Shown here: piece by piece, positions 9,083-18,200 of the stretch
Layout of the letters: the number at the start of each line of letters is the position of its first letter
Position numbering within the stretch: position 1 is the stretch's first letter
Assembly (NCBI GenBank): GCA_045805605.1
Contig: JBJMKX010000110.1
Location: 1 to 64,000 of the forward strand
Direction: 5' to 3'
From: DATBDE01 sp045805605
Lineage (GTDB): Bacteria; Actinomycetota; Thermoleophilia; Solirubrobacterales; Solirubrobacteraceae
Length of the DNA: 64,000 bases
The notes under the pieces: generated by a model
Seen by the model: only the letters and a program-made list of their open reading frames with translations
Databases searched by the model: none
What the model was told of the DNA's origin: nothing
Made by a program: the position numbers and the translations under genes

Positions 9083-11946
9083 GGCTGCCCTCCGCGGCAC
9101 ACGCCCGGGTACGCGCATCCGCGCGGGGAGCACGTCGCCGGGCACGGGCGCAGCTCCCCCGCCGCCAGCTGGTCGGCAAGTGCCGACGCTCTGGCCTCGG
9201 CCGCCTCGAGCGTCGCCTCGAATGCCTCGGCGTCCTTGACGTCGTTGCCGACGCAGCCGCCCACGCGCTCGGCCGCGTCCTCTCGCACGAGACCGCGCGC
9301 CCGCAGGTCACTGCCGGACAGCGGCTGGTAGAGGCCGGCGACCGGCCGCAGGCCCAGCAGCCGTTGCACGGCGAGCATGTAGAGGGCGACCTGCAGGCGT
9401 GTGTCGCGCTCCCACGCGTCGACGGGGTGGCGGTCGCGCGCCTTGTAGTCGCGCACGACCGCCTCGCCCCGCTCGTGGTCGACATCCACTCGGTCGATCT
9501 GGCCGCGCAGGGTTACGCGGCCAGCCGCGAGCTCCACCACCGGCAGGTCGTGCTCCTCGCGTCCGAAGCCGACCTCGAAGTGCTCGGGCTCGAGGGCAGT
9601 GGGGCAGCTCGTCTCGTGCTCGAGCGTGCGACGGAGATCGGCTTCGACGCCGCGCAGCAGGGCGGCCCGCACCGCCGGGTCGGGATGGAGGGCGATGTCG
9701 GGGGCGTGCTGGGCCAGGGCCTCGTCGAGCGCCTCGAGCGCATCCGGCAGGCTCGCCTTGTCCACCCGCGCCGACCCCCGCCGCTCGCGCAGTCGCTGGA
9801 ACGCGGTCGCCAGCGTGCGGTGGGCGAGGCTGCCACGCAGCAGCGCCGGCGAATCGGGCTCGAGCGCCCGCGGACGCAGGTGGTGATCGACGAGCCAGCG
9901 CACCGGGCAGCCGGCATAGGACTCGAGGCCGCTGGCCGACATCGCCGGCTGCTCGACCAGGGCAGCGCGCGCCGCCTCGGTGATCAGGCTGCCGAGCACG
10001 GGCGGCGCCTGCGGCGGCCCCGCGGCGGCCAGGGCGCGGTCGCGTTCCGCCGGCGTCGGCGCGCTTTCGAGCGGCCACGCCACCTCTGCCAGCGGGCGGC
10101 AGCGGACGGCGAGCGGCGTGTCGAACAGGGCGCGGACGTCGTCGAGGAAGAACGACGGCGTGGCCAGACCGCCCTCCTCGTCGGCCGTTCGGTGGCTGAG
10201 CACCAGCCGCTCGGTCGGCCGCGACGCGCAGGCGTAGAAGAGGTGGCGTTCGTCGGCCAGGGCGTCGCGCGAGGCGAGGGGCAGGCCGGCGTCGGCCAGG
10301 CGGGCGCGGAGCGCGTCGTCGAGGAACGGATCGGGCGGATGGACCCGAGGCAGCTCGCCCTCCTGCAGGCCGGCCACGATGACCACGCGGTAGCGGCGCG
10401 CGCGAACCGAGAGGGGGTCGCTGACCTCCACCGCCCCCGGCCGCGGCCCCTCACCGATCCTCACCGGCAGCGCCGCAAGCAGGTCGAGGGTCTCGGAAGG
10501 GGAAGCGGGCGGCAACGAGGGATCGACCAGCTCCGCGAGGGCGCCGCGGGCGGCGGCTGCCGCGCGGGCGTCGACCCGCTCGGGTCCGTCCAGCACGGCG
10601 GCGCCGCGTTTGCGCGGCGCGGCCAGCAGGCGGCCGATCGCACGGTCGAGGCGCTCGGCCAGAGCCCGCGGGCCGGCGGCGGCGGCGTCGGCGGTGCGGT
10701 CGAGCTCGTCGAGCGGGAAGTGGCGCTCCTCGAACCGCTTCCGCGCCGTCGCGCCGTCGCGGGCGCCCTCGCGGCGCAGCCGCGCCTCGAGCCCGTCGGC
10801 GAGCTCCGGGCGGTCGAGCACGCCGGGCGCACGGAGCCACGCCAGCAGGTCGGCGACCTCGCCCCCGCCGAGTGCGCAGCGCAGCATGCCGCACAGCGCC
10901 CGGCCGAGCACCGTGTGCCCGAACGGCACCGTCCGCCGCAGCACGAACGGCACGCCGTAGGCGTGAAGGACGCGCTCGAGCAGCGGGCCCGAGCGGTCGG
11001 GGGCGCGCACCACCAGCGCGACCTGCTCCGCCGGCACGCCGGCGCGCAGCGCGTCGAGGACCTCGGCCGCGACGAGCTCGGCCTCCGCTCGCTCGCCGCC
11101 GGCTTCGAGCAGGACGATCCCCTCCGGATCCCCGACCGGAGCGGCACCGTCTTCGAACAGGTGCCGCTCGAGGTGATGGAGCGCCTCGCGCGCGGGGGCG
11201 GCGTAGTGGTCGGCCAGTGCCGGGAGGGCGACGTGCTCGTCGGCGTCCGGAAGCAGGGCGTGCGCGGCGCGATCGCGCGCGGCGAAGGCGGCGCGGCCCG
11301 TCTCCCACGTCAGCGCCACCGTCACCTCGCAACGGGCGGCGAGGGCCCGGATCGCGCGCACCTGCAGCGGCGTGAGGTCGTCGAACCCGTACAGCAGCAC
11401 CGGTCGGCCCGGCCAGCGGTCGGGCGCGGCCTCGAGGCCCGCGACCGCCCGGGCGGCGAGCCGCTCGGCGTCGTCGCGCCCGAGCCGGTCGAGCCGGGCA
11501 TGGTAGGCGGCGACGAGCGCACCCAGCTCCCGCGCGCGGCCGGGGAGCGCTGCGCGGAACGCCTCCGGCGAGACGCCGGCGCGCCCGAGCTCGGCGATCA
11601 GCGCGCCGGCCGCAGCGGCAAAGCCGCGGGACTCGGCCGATGCCCGCAGCTCGCGTAGCCCGGCGTCGCGGACGGCGGCGACGACCACGCGCTCGCGCGC
11701 CACCGGCCCGAGCGGCCGTCCCTCCACGCCGGCGGCCTCGGCGATCGAGCGCACCAGCGAGCCGAACGGCACGACGCTCCCCCCCACCAGCGGCCCACCG
11801 GCGGCGAGCTCGCGCTGGAAGTGGTCGACATCGGCCGCCGTGGGGACGACGAGCAGCGGCGCCCGATCGAGCACCGCGCGGAAGCGGCCGAGGACCTCGC
11901 CCGCCTTGGCGGCGTTGGCTGGACCGGTGATGAGCCTGAGCGGCAT
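9079..11946 (-). CDS. addB: AddB/AdnA-like helicase-nuclease subunit
   Basis: This 955-residue partner of AddA is encoded just upstream and overlaps it by 4 nt or more. It has a degenerate N-terminal nucleotide-binding loop (LITGPANAAKAGE, lacking the usual GK[ST]). A helicase-like middle follows, then a C-terminal PD-(D/E)XK nuclease with VVRDYKARD. CPVRWLVDHH before the nuclease plus CPATCSPRGCAYPGVC at the C-terminus give the four-cysteine Fe-S pattern known from AddB. ATG at 11946 begins MPLRLITGPA. Its likely role is a structural, nuclease-active, motor-dead subunit. Whether to call it AddB or AdnA-like cannot be settled by eye. Confidence 0.87.
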   Translation of the reverse strand: MPLRLITGPANAAKAGEVLGRFRAVLDRAPLLVVPTAADVDHFQRELAAGGPLVGGSVVPFGSLVRSIAEAAGVEGRPLGPVARERVVVAAVRDAGLRELRASAESRGFAAAAGALIAELGRAGVSPEAFRAALPGRARELGALVAAYHARLDRLGRDDAERLAARAVAGLEAAPDRWPGRPVLLYGFDDLTPLQVRAIRALAARCEVTVALTWETGRAAFAARDRAAHALLPDADEHVALPALADHYAAPAREALHHLERHLFEDGAAPVGDPEGIVLLEAGGERAEAELVAAEVLDALRAGVPAEQVALVVRAPDRSGPLLERVLHAYGVPFVLRRTVPFGHTVLGRALCGMLRCALGGGEVADLLAWLRAPGVLDRPELADGLEARLRREGARDGATARKRFEERHFPLDELDRTADAAAAGPRALAERLDRAIGRLLAAPRKRGAAVLDGPERVDARAAAAARGALAELVDPSLPPASPSETLDLLAALPVRIGEGPRPGAVEVSDPLSVRARRYRVVIVAGLQEGELPRVHPPDPFLDDALRARLADAGLPLASRDALADERHLFYACASRPTERLVLSHRTADEEGGLATPSFFLDDVRALFDTPLAVRCRPLAEVAWPLESAPTPAERDRALAAAGPPQAPPVLGSLITEAARAALVEQPAMSASGLESYAGCPVRWLVDHHLRPRALEPDSPALLRGSLAHRTLATAFQRLRERRGSARVDKASLPDALEALDEALAQHAPDIALHPDPAVRAALLRGVEADLRRTLEHETSCPTALEPEHFEVGFGREEHDLPVVELAAGRVTLRGQIDRVDVDHERGEAVVRDYKARDRHPVDAWERDTRLQVALYMLAVQRLLGLRPVAGLYQPLSGSDLRARGLVREDAAERVGGCVGNDVKDAEAFEATLEAAEARASALADQLAAGELRPCPATCSPRGCAYPGVCRGGQP

Positions 11947-12055
11947 GGGGACCGTTCATCGTCGCGCGCGGAGCGGACGGTGTGGCGGAGAGCCTTCGGT
12001 GGGCTGTCGTCGCCCCGGCGAACGGCGGGCGACGAAAGAGGGCGCGGGTGGAACC

Positions 12056-12079
12056 TTTTGGCCCCTATAGGGGACAAAA
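12056..12079. repeat. 24-bp near-perfect palindrome between addB and topB
   Basis: TTTTGGCCCC and GGGGACAAAA pair around a TATA centre with one mismatch. GGAA and TTCC further out extend the symmetry. It sits in the 253-bp gap downstream of topB and upstream of addB, both on the minus strand. It could be a terminator for topB or an operator for addAB. There is no poly-U run outside the stem. Confidence 0.5.
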
Positions 12080-12199
12080 CCTTCCATTCATCGAACCCCC
12101 GGGCCCCGACGATCCACCCTCGTCGCCGCCGTTCCAACGCGGTCCCGCGCGGAGCCGCCACAGAGGGCCGGCCGCCACAGGCGGCTGAGCGCCACGCCC

Positions 12200-14416
12200 C
12201 TACGCCGCGGCGGTGGTCTCCGTCGTCTCGGCCGCTTCGTCGGCCTCCTCGGCCGCGGGCGGCTTCGCGCCCTCACGGGCCCACGGCTCGTCGAACTCGA
12301 CCCGCCACTTGCCATCCTCGCCCTGCTCCAGCGCCAGCTTCGCGCGGAACGAGCGGCCGGAGCGGCCGCGGAAGCCCGTCACCGCCTTGGCGGTCTTGCC
12401 CGTGGAGATCAGCTCGCGGGCCACGGCCACCGGGAGCTGCTTGCTCGCCTTGCTCTTCCAGATCACAAAGCCGCAGCCCGGGTCCTCGCGCGACCAACAT
12501 GAGTAGCCCTTGCGGTTCTCGTTGATGTCGCGCCCGCAGACCGGGCACGGGCCTAGGTTGGCCCGCGGGATCCGCACGCCCTTGAGCTTGGCGTCGAGCT
12601 CCTCGACGGTGCCGGCTGCGAACTTGGCGATGTCGGACATGAACTTCTCGCGCGAGTCGCCGCCGTGCTCGATCTTGGCCAGGCGGCCCTCCCAGTCGCC
12701 GGTCAGGCCGGGCGAGGTCAGCGGGTGCTCGTCGAGCAGCCGGATGACGTTCACGCCCTTCTCGGTCGCCACCAGCGCCCGGCCCTCGCGCTCGATGTAG
12801 CCGACGTCGATCAGCCGCTCGATGATCGCCGCGCGCGTTGCCGGCGTGCCGATGCCCGAGTCCTTGAGCTGCTCGCGCAGCTCCTCCTCCTCGACGAACT
12901 TGCCGGCGGTCTCCATCGCCGCCAGCAGGGAGGCGTCGGAGTAGCGGCGGGGCGGCTGCGTCTCCTTCTCGGTGAAGCCGACGTCCCGGGTCTCGACGTC
13001 CTCGCCCTTCTCGAGCTTGGGGAGCTGCTGCTCGCGGCCGGCGTCGTCGTCGCGGCGGTCCTCGGGATCCGCGTCCTCGCCGTAGACAGCGCGCCAGCCG
13101 GGCTCGAGCAGGCGCTTGCCGCGCGTGCGGAAGACGTGCTCGGACACGGTCGTCTCCACGCGCGTGTTCTCGAACACCGCCTCGGGATGGAAGACGGCCA
13201 AGAAGCGGCGGGCGACGAGGTCGTAAACGCGCCGGTCGTCGGGATTCATGCGGTCGAGGTTGTGCTGCGATCGGGTCGGGATGATCGCGTGGTGGTCGGA
13301 GACCTTGCTGTCGTTGACGACCCGGCCGAGCGGCAGGAGGTCCAGCCCGGTGACGTAGTCGGCGCCAGGGCGGTACTGGGCGTTGCGGCCGACGAGCGCC
13401 GCGATCGGCTTGATCTCGCCGATCATGTCGCCGGTCAGGTAACGAGAGTTGGTGCGCGGATAGGTCAGCGCGGTGTGCTCCTCGTAGAGGCGCTGGGCAG
13501 CGGCGAGGGTGCGCCGGGCCGAGAAGCCGTAGCGGCTGTTGGCCTCGCGCTGCAGCGAAGTGAGGTCGTACAGCAGCGGGGGGCGCTGCTTCTGGGTGGA
13601 CTTGTCGAGCTTGGTGATCGCGCCGGTCTGGCCCGTGCACGCCTCGACGACCGCGCGGGCCTCGTCCTCGGTCGCCACACGCGGGTTCGCGCCGGCGTGA
13701 AACCGGCCCTCGTAGAGCCGCTCGCCCGACGCGGCGAAGAGCGCGTCGACCACCCAGTAGGCCTCGGGCTTGAAGGCCCGGATCTCCTCCTCGCGGCGCG
13801 CGACGATGGCCAGCGTCGGCGTCTGCACCCGGCCCAACGACACCGCCCCGTCGAACGAGGCGCGCAGGCGGATCGTCGCCGCGCGGGTCGCGTTCATGCC
13901 CACGATCCAGTCCGCCTCCGAGCGCGATCGCGCCGCCGCCTCGAGGCTCGCCTTCGCCCCGCGCGGGAGCAGATCGCCGAAGGCCTGCTCGATCGCCTGC
14001 TTGGTCATCGACTGCAGCCAGAGCCGCCGCACGTCCTTGCGCGCGCCGGCCTTCTCGTACAGGTAGGCGAAGATCAGCTCGCCCTCCCGCCCGGCGTCGC
14101 AGGCGTTGATGACGGTCTCGACGTCGTCGCGCTTCAGCTGCCGGCTGATGACGACCATCTGCTTCTTGGAGCGCTCGTCGCGGATGACGAGCTTGAAGCG
14201 CTCCGGCACGATCGGCAGGTCGGCCATCCGCCACTTCTTGTACTTGGGGTCGTACTCGTCGGGTTCGGCGAGCTGGACGAGGTGGCCGACCGCCCAGGAA
14301 ACGACGTATTGGGGTGCTTCGAGGTAGCCGTCGTGCTTCGCGAATGCGCCGGGGAGCACGCGCGCCAGGTCGCGACCGACCGACGGCTTCTCCGCGATGA
14401 CGAGGGTCTTGCCCAT
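12200..14416 (-). CDS. topB: DNA topoisomerase III (type IA)
   Basis: This 738-residue type IA topoisomerase opens with MGKTLVIAEKPSVGRDLA, which carries the TOPRIM glutamate. NACDAGREGELIFAY is the TOPRIM acidic motif, and the active tyrosine is in LTYPRTNSRYL near residue 310. The C-terminus carries a zinc-finger-like CPVCGRDIN...CW...GCGF and a repeat-like tail. TopoIII relaxes and decatenates DNA and often acts with RecQ-type helicases. ATG at 14416 is chosen because the conserved N-terminus starts there. A TACCCT box lies 9 nt upstream, which would make the mRNA nearly leaderless. Confidence 0.94.
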   Translation of the reverse strand: MGKTLVIAEKPSVGRDLARVLPGAFAKHDGYLEAPQYVVSWAVGHLVQLAEPDEYDPKYKKWRMADLPIVPERFKLVIRDERSKKQMVVISRQLKRDDVETVINACDAGREGELIFAYLYEKAGARKDVRRLWLQSMTKQAIEQAFGDLLPRGAKASLEAAARSRSEADWIVGMNATRAATIRLRASFDGAVSLGRVQTPTLAIVARREEEIRAFKPEAYWVVDALFAASGERLYEGRFHAGANPRVATEDEARAVVEACTGQTGAITKLDKSTQKQRPPLLYDLTSLQREANSRYGFSARRTLAAAQRLYEEHTALTYPRTNSRYLTGDMIGEIKPIAALVGRNAQYRPGADYVTGLDLLPLGRVVNDSKVSDHHAIIPTRSQHNLDRMNPDDRRVYDLVARRFLAVFHPEAVFENTRVETTVSEHVFRTRGKRLLEPGWRAVYGEDADPEDRRDDDAGREQQLPKLEKGEDVETRDVGFTEKETQPPRRYSDASLLAAMETAGKFVEEEELREQLKDSGIGTPATRAAIIERLIDVGYIEREGRALVATEKGVNVIRLLDEHPLTSPGLTGDWEGRLAKIEHGGDSREKFMSDIAKFAAGTVEELDAKLKGVRIPRANLGPCPVCGRDINENRKGYSCWSREDPGCGFVIWKSKASKQLPVAVARELISTGKTAKAVTGFRGRSGRSFRAKLALEQGEDGKWRVEFDEPWAREGAKPPAAEEADEAAETTETTAAA

Positions 14417-14425
14417 CGCGGCGGG

Positions 14426-14431
14426 AGGGTA
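14426..14431 (-). promoter_or_regulatory. -10-like TACCCT in front of topB
   Basis: TACCCT on the minus strand ends 9 nt before the topB ATG, placing the transcription start within about 2 nt of the start codon. No clear -35 was identified. Confidence 0.35.
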
Positions 14432-14556
14432 GCGGCAGGCCCAGGCGGGTAGCGAGACGAGAGGTGTACCAAGCGGTCTGTCCCCATGCGGATATGTGGT
14501 CGGCATCGGCACCTGGTCCGACCCGGCGACGTGCCCCCCGCTGCGAGGTGCCGCTG

Positions 14557-14649
14557 ATGCTCACGGCCGAGATGCGGGCACTCACCCCGGACGAGGCGCG
14601 CAGCCGGCGCGAGCGGCGCGTAGGCGCCCAGGCCGAAGCGCGCTCGTAG
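14557..14649 (+). CDS. Possible 30-residue peptide, hypothetical
   Basis: A short frame reads MLTAEMRALTPDEARSRRER and continues to a TAG at 14649, in the 236-bp gap between topB and marP. It is hydrophilic with alternating acid and base, and no good ribosome-binding site is seen. It could be real or chance. The rest of the gap shows nothing recognisable. Confidence 0.2.
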   Translation: MLTAEMRALTPDEARSRRERRVGAQAEARS

Positions 14650-14652
14650 TCC

Positions 14653-15801
14653 CTAGTGGGCGCATGCGCCGGTGCCGACCGGCGTATCGGCCCGTGCCAG
14701 CGCCCGGCGCACGATGCGGTTGGGCACCCCGTAGCCGCCGTGCTCGCCACCGCCGACGGTCGACGCGAACACCGTCGCCATCACCTGCCCTCCCGTTCCC
14801 ACGACCGGCCCGCCCGAGTTGCCCGAGCGCACGCGTCCCCGGAACGACGTGATCGAGCGCGAGATCGGCCCGCGCCCGTAGGCGTCCGGCGACGAGAAGG
14901 TCTCGGTGGCGCCGAGGCGTGCCGCCGCGGCGTGGAAGGGCCCGTTCTGTGGGTAACCGAGGATCGCTCCCGCGTCGCCGCGCTGCGCGTCGCCCGCCAG
15001 TTTGAGCGCCGGTCGATCGAGCCCGGGGACGCGCAGGACCGCGATGTCGTTGGATGGGTCGAACCAGACCGCGTGGGTGGAGCGTTGCGGCGGCGAGCCG
15101 TCGGCCTCGACCGTCGTGTCGTCCTCGCCGGCGACAACGTGCGCGTTGGTCACCACGAGCCCACTGGCCGCCACCCAGCCCGAGCCCTCGACGTTCAGTC
15201 CGCACGCCGTCCCCAGCACCCGCACCACGCTGCGGCGGGCGCGGCGGACCTCGGGGTCGCGCAGTATCGCGGAGCGGGGCGGGGCGACGTCGGGCTCGGG
15301 GCCGCGGATCTGGGGCAGCGGGTCCAGGCGGGAGAGCGCGTTGAGGATCGGCCCGGTCGGCGGCAGGATCGCGTTGAGGTTGCTCAGGATGAGCGAGCGC
15401 TGGATGTCGTGGCGCAGCGACGCCGCGCCGGGCGCCTGCAGCGCGGCCGCCCCGGCGATCCAGGCCACGCCCAACGCGACGCATGCGGTCAGCACCGCGC
15501 CGAGGACGCCGTCGACCACGGCGAAGCCGGGGATCCGCAGGCGGCGCCGAACCGCGACTCCCACCCCCTCGAGTACGATCGCGAGGATCGCGCCCGTCAC
15601 CAGGGCGCCCGCGAGCCCGAACAGCGGCGCGTAGGGCGAGTGGGCTCCCTCGGACAGGATCAGCGGCGCCACGCGCGTCCCGACGAACGCTCCGAGGGCG
15701 AACCCCGCCAGCGACAGGGCCCCGACGATGAACCCCTGCGCGTAGCCGTACAGGGCGACCAGGAGGCAGACGCCGATGATGATCCAGTCGATTGGGGTCA
15801 C
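14653..15801 (-). CDS. marP: MarP-like membrane-anchored serine protease (CvpA-trypsin fusion)
   Basis: The 382-residue protein has an N-terminal four-helix CvpA-type membrane domain (residues 1-130) and a trypsin-like protease domain. The triad is H221 (TNAHVV), D252 (SNDIAVL) and S329 (RSGNSGGPV). MarP of Mycobacterium is a periplasmic protease needed for acid and oxidative stress survival and acts on cell-wall hydrolases. A Cys at 200 (GTACGLNVEGSGW) matches the redox-regulated cysteine region of that family. It starts with GTG and is divergent from a penicillin-binding protein gene, consistent with a cell-wall role. Confidence 0.9.
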   Translation of the reverse strand: MTPIDWIIIGVCLLVALYGYAQGFIVGALSLAGFALGAFVGTRVAPLILSEGAHSPYAPLFGLAGALVTGAILAIVLEGVGVAVRRRLRIPGFAVVDGVLGAVLTACVALGVAWIAGAAALQAPGAASLRHDIQRSLILSNLNAILPPTGPILNALSRLDPLPQIRGPEPDVAPPRSAILRDPEVRRARRSVVRVLGTACGLNVEGSGWVAASGLVVTNAHVVAGEDDTTVEADGSPPQRSTHAVWFDPSNDIAVLRVPGLDRPALKLAGDAQRGDAGAILGYPQNGPFHAAAARLGATETFSSPDAYGRGPISRSITSFRGRVRSGNSGGPVVGTGGQVMATVFASTVGGGEHGGYGVPNRIVRRALARADTPVGTGACAH

Positions 15802-15872
15802 GGCCTACAGCTTTACGACGGCCGGATGCCGGCGTCGTCCTCAAAACGTCGGCAGGACGCCGACTAGGGGAC

Positions 15873-15878
15873 TACGCT
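15873..15878 (+). promoter_or_regulatory. -10-like TACGCT in front of the PBP gene
   Basis: TACGCT ends 9 nt before the GTG chosen as the PBP start, in the 86-bp divergent gap with marP. This supports the GTG at 15888 over the upstream in-frame start at 15792, which would overlap marP. Confidence 0.35.
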
Positions 15879-15887
15879 CGCCCTCGC

Positions 15888-17597
15888 GTGGCACGGACGA
15901 TCACACGGGAAGCGCCGACAAGGAGGGCGGCACCTGCACGACGGGACCGCCTGACGCGCCGTCTGCTGCCCATCGTGGCGATCGCCGGAGGGGCCCTGGT
16001 CGTCGGTGTGATCGTCGGCGCCGGCCACGTGCCCTCCGAGCAACAGCTGGCCGAGAAGTTCGGCACCGCCTGGTCGGCCGGCGACTACGGCGCCATGTAC
16101 CACCTGCTCTCAGACGACGCCCGCCGCCACGTCACCGCCGCGAAGTTCACGCGCGCGTACCGGGCGGCGGCGGTCACGGCGACGGCCACGGGCGTGACCG
16201 CCGGCCGTGCCCCGGATCCGGACGGCGGCGTCGTGCGGCTGCCGGTGCGCGTCCGGACGCGGGTCTGGGGCGCGGTCGCCGGCGTCGTGCCGCTTCCGTT
16301 CAGCGGCGAGGGGGATGCGGCGCGGATCGACTGGCGCCGCAATCTCGTCTTCCCCGGCCTCGACCCCGGCGAGTCGCTGAGGCGTCAGACGGCCCTGGGC
16401 GAGCGCGGTGACATCCTCGCGCGCAATGGTGACCCGCTCGTCACCGGGCCCGGGCGCGCCGCAGCCTTGCCGGCCGCCTCGGGGCTGGTGGGCGAGCTCG
16501 GCAAGGCCGGCCCCGCCCTGCGGCGCAAGCTGCGGCCGCTCGGTTACCCGCCCGATGCGCGGGTCGGCACCTCCGGCCTCGAGCTCGCTCTCAACGAGCA
16601 GCTCGGCGGCAAGCCGGGCGGCATCCTCCGCGCCGGCCGCCATGTGGTGGCCCGCAGCGCCCCACGCGCGGGCGACAACGTGCGCACCACAATCGACCCC
16701 GACGCCCAGAAGGCGGCCGTCGCCGCGCTGGGCGACCGGCTCGGCGGCGCGGCGGCGCTCAAGCCCGACGGCCAGATCCTCGCCCTGTCGGGGATTGCTG
16801 CCAGCGACCTCCAGCCGCCCGGCTCCACCTTCAAGATGATCACCCTGACCGCCGTCCTTGAGGCGGGCGCGGCCAAGCCTTCGACGGCGTTCCCCGTCCA
16901 GACCGAGACCCATCTCTCGGGCGTACGGCTCGAGAACGCCAACGGCGAGTCGTGCGGCGGCACGCTCGTGGAGTCGTTCGCCGAGTCCTGCAACTCGGTG
17001 TTTGCGCCGCTCGGGGCCAAGGTGGGGGCGCGCAAGCTCGTCTCGACGGCAGAGAAGTTCGGGTTCAACCATCCCGTCGGCATTCCGGGATTCGCGGAGA
17101 GCACGCTCCCTGCCGCCGGCAAGGTGGGCGACGACCTGGCGGTCGGGTCGACGGCGATCGGTCAGGGCGAGGTACAGGCCAGCGCGCTGGAGATGGCCAC
17201 GGTGGCGGCGACCATCGCCAACCGCGGCCTGCGGCCGAAGCTGCGCCTCGAGCTCGACAGCCGCCCCCGTTATACGCGCGCGACAAGCCCCCGAGTCGCG
17301 CGCACGGTGGCGAAGATGATGGTCCGGGTGGTCCGCGCGGGAACCGGCACCGCGGCGGCGATCCCCGGCGTCGTGGTCGCCGGCAAGACCGGCACGGCCG
17401 AGCTCGGCAACACCGTGGACCAGGACGGCAACAAGAACGACAGCGCCCCCGACACCGACGCCTGGTTCGCGGCCTTTGCCCCGCTGCGCAAGCCCCGGGT
17501 CGCGGTCGGCGTGCTGCTGGTCCAGGCGGGCGCGGGGGCGGACGTCGGTGCCCCGGCGGCCCACGACCTGCTCACGGCCACGCTGGGCAAGGGCTAG
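15888..17597 (+). CDS. Class B penicillin-binding protein with NTF2-like (MecA_N) domain
   Basis: About 569 residues: a basic cytoplasmic N-terminus, one membrane helix (LLPIVAIAGGALVVGVIVGA), an NTF2-like domain, a short dimerisation region and a transpeptidase domain. Transpeptidase motifs are PGSTFKM (SxxK nucleophile), ESCNSV (SxN) and GKTGTAEL (KTG). It cross-links peptidoglycan stem peptides outside the membrane. The MecA_N-type arrangement is that of PbpA/PBP2a-like enzymes, and the dimerisation region is compact. GTG at 15888 is chosen because the upstream start would overlap marP and add an unlikely extension. Confidence 0.88.
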   Translation: MARTITREAPTRRAAPARRDRLTRRLLPIVAIAGGALVVGVIVGAGHVPSEQQLAEKFGTAWSAGDYGAMYHLLSDDARRHVTAAKFTRAYRAAAVTATATGVTAGRAPDPDGGVVRLPVRVRTRVWGAVAGVVPLPFSGEGDAARIDWRRNLVFPGLDPGESLRRQTALGERGDILARNGDPLVTGPGRAAALPAASGLVGELGKAGPALRRKLRPLGYPPDARVGTSGLELALNEQLGGKPGGILRAGRHVVARSAPRAGDNVRTTIDPDAQKAAVAALGDRLGGAAALKPDGQILALSGIAASDLQPPGSTFKMITLTAVLEAGAAKPSTAFPVQTETHLSGVRLENANGESCGGTLVESFAESCNSVFAPLGAKVGARKLVSTAEKFGFNHPVGIPGFAESTLPAAGKVGDDLAVGSTAIGQGEVQASALEMATVAATIANRGLRPKLRLELDSRPRYTRATSPRVARTVAKMMVRVVRAGTGTAAAIPGVVVAGKTGTAELGNTVDQDGNKNDSAPDTDAWFAAFAPLRKPRVAVGVLLVQAGAGADVGAPAAHDLLTATLGKG

Positions 17598-17615
17598 GGC
17601 TGCGGATATGCGTCC

Positions 17616-18185
17616 CTAGACGTCGAGCTTGACGCGGCCCGAGTGGTGGAGCTGGTCGGACACGACGAACTCCAGCGGCCGGTTGTCAAGCGTCGTCCGC
17701 GGCAGCTTGAACAGCAGGAGCGACCCGGCGATCACGCCCTCGCTCGCCACCGAATCGACCTTCGGGATGCGCTCACCCGCCGGGACGACGCGCGCGTGAT
17801 ACGTGAACGGGTTGCGCGGCGACTGCGGGATCGGTCGGTAGATGTGGTCCTGGGTGTCTTCGATGGCGAAGTTCGATGCCGCAAATCGATCCTTGTCGCC
17901 CTCGTTGAGCGCCAGTATGAAGATGCCGAACCACGTCTCCTCCGTGCCGAGCCTCGCCTCCGACGGGACGATGCCCTGCAGGTACGTCTGGTCCTCGGTG
18001 TCGCGGGGGTTGAGCTGCCGCGAGATCTGTACCTGGTAGGTGAGGGGCCCGACGTTGAGGTAGGTGCCTTCGGTGTCGCCCTCGGTCTGAAGCTCGGGCT
18101 TGTTGCCGCACGCCGCCAGCGCCAGTACGGCGCCCACGGCGAGCACGCTTGCGGTCAGTCTTCGCAGATACACGCGCCGCCCCAT
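17616..18185 (-). CDS. Uncharacterised lipoprotein
   Basis: The 189-residue protein begins MGRRVYLRRLTASV with a clear lipobox LAAC and a mature start CGNKPELQ. The mature domain looks like a beta-rich fold (TYQVQISRQLNPRDTEDQTY, PLEFVVSDQLHHSG). No family is recognised. It converges on the PBP gene and lies upstream-to-downstream with the SRPBCC gene (15-nt gap), so it may share a transcript with it. Lipidation is confident; function is unknown. Confidence 0.75.
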   Translation of the reverse strand: MGRRVYLRRLTASVLAVGAVLALAACGNKPELQTEGDTEGTYLNVGPLTYQVQISRQLNPRDTEDQTYLQGIVPSEARLGTEETWFGIFILALNEGDKDRFAASNFAIEDTQDHIYRPIPQSPRNPFTYHARVVPAGERIPKVDSVASEGVIAGSLLLFKLPRTTLDNRPLEFVVSDQLHHSGRVKLDV

Positions 18186-18200
18186 CTTAATCCGTACGCG

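Noticed and set aside
5858..9331. Very long open frame on the plus strand opposite addA
   Set aside because: It is antisense to an enzyme with all helicase motifs; its product is a repetitive Arg/Gly/Ala mixture expected from high GC content.
9364..11658. Long plus-strand frame opposite addB
   Set aside because: Composition is that of a GC-driven shadow with no domain, while the minus-strand AddB has clear nuclease motifs.
12665..14452. Long plus-strand frame opposite topB
   Set aside because: Antisense to a fully conserved topoisomerase; no plausible domains.
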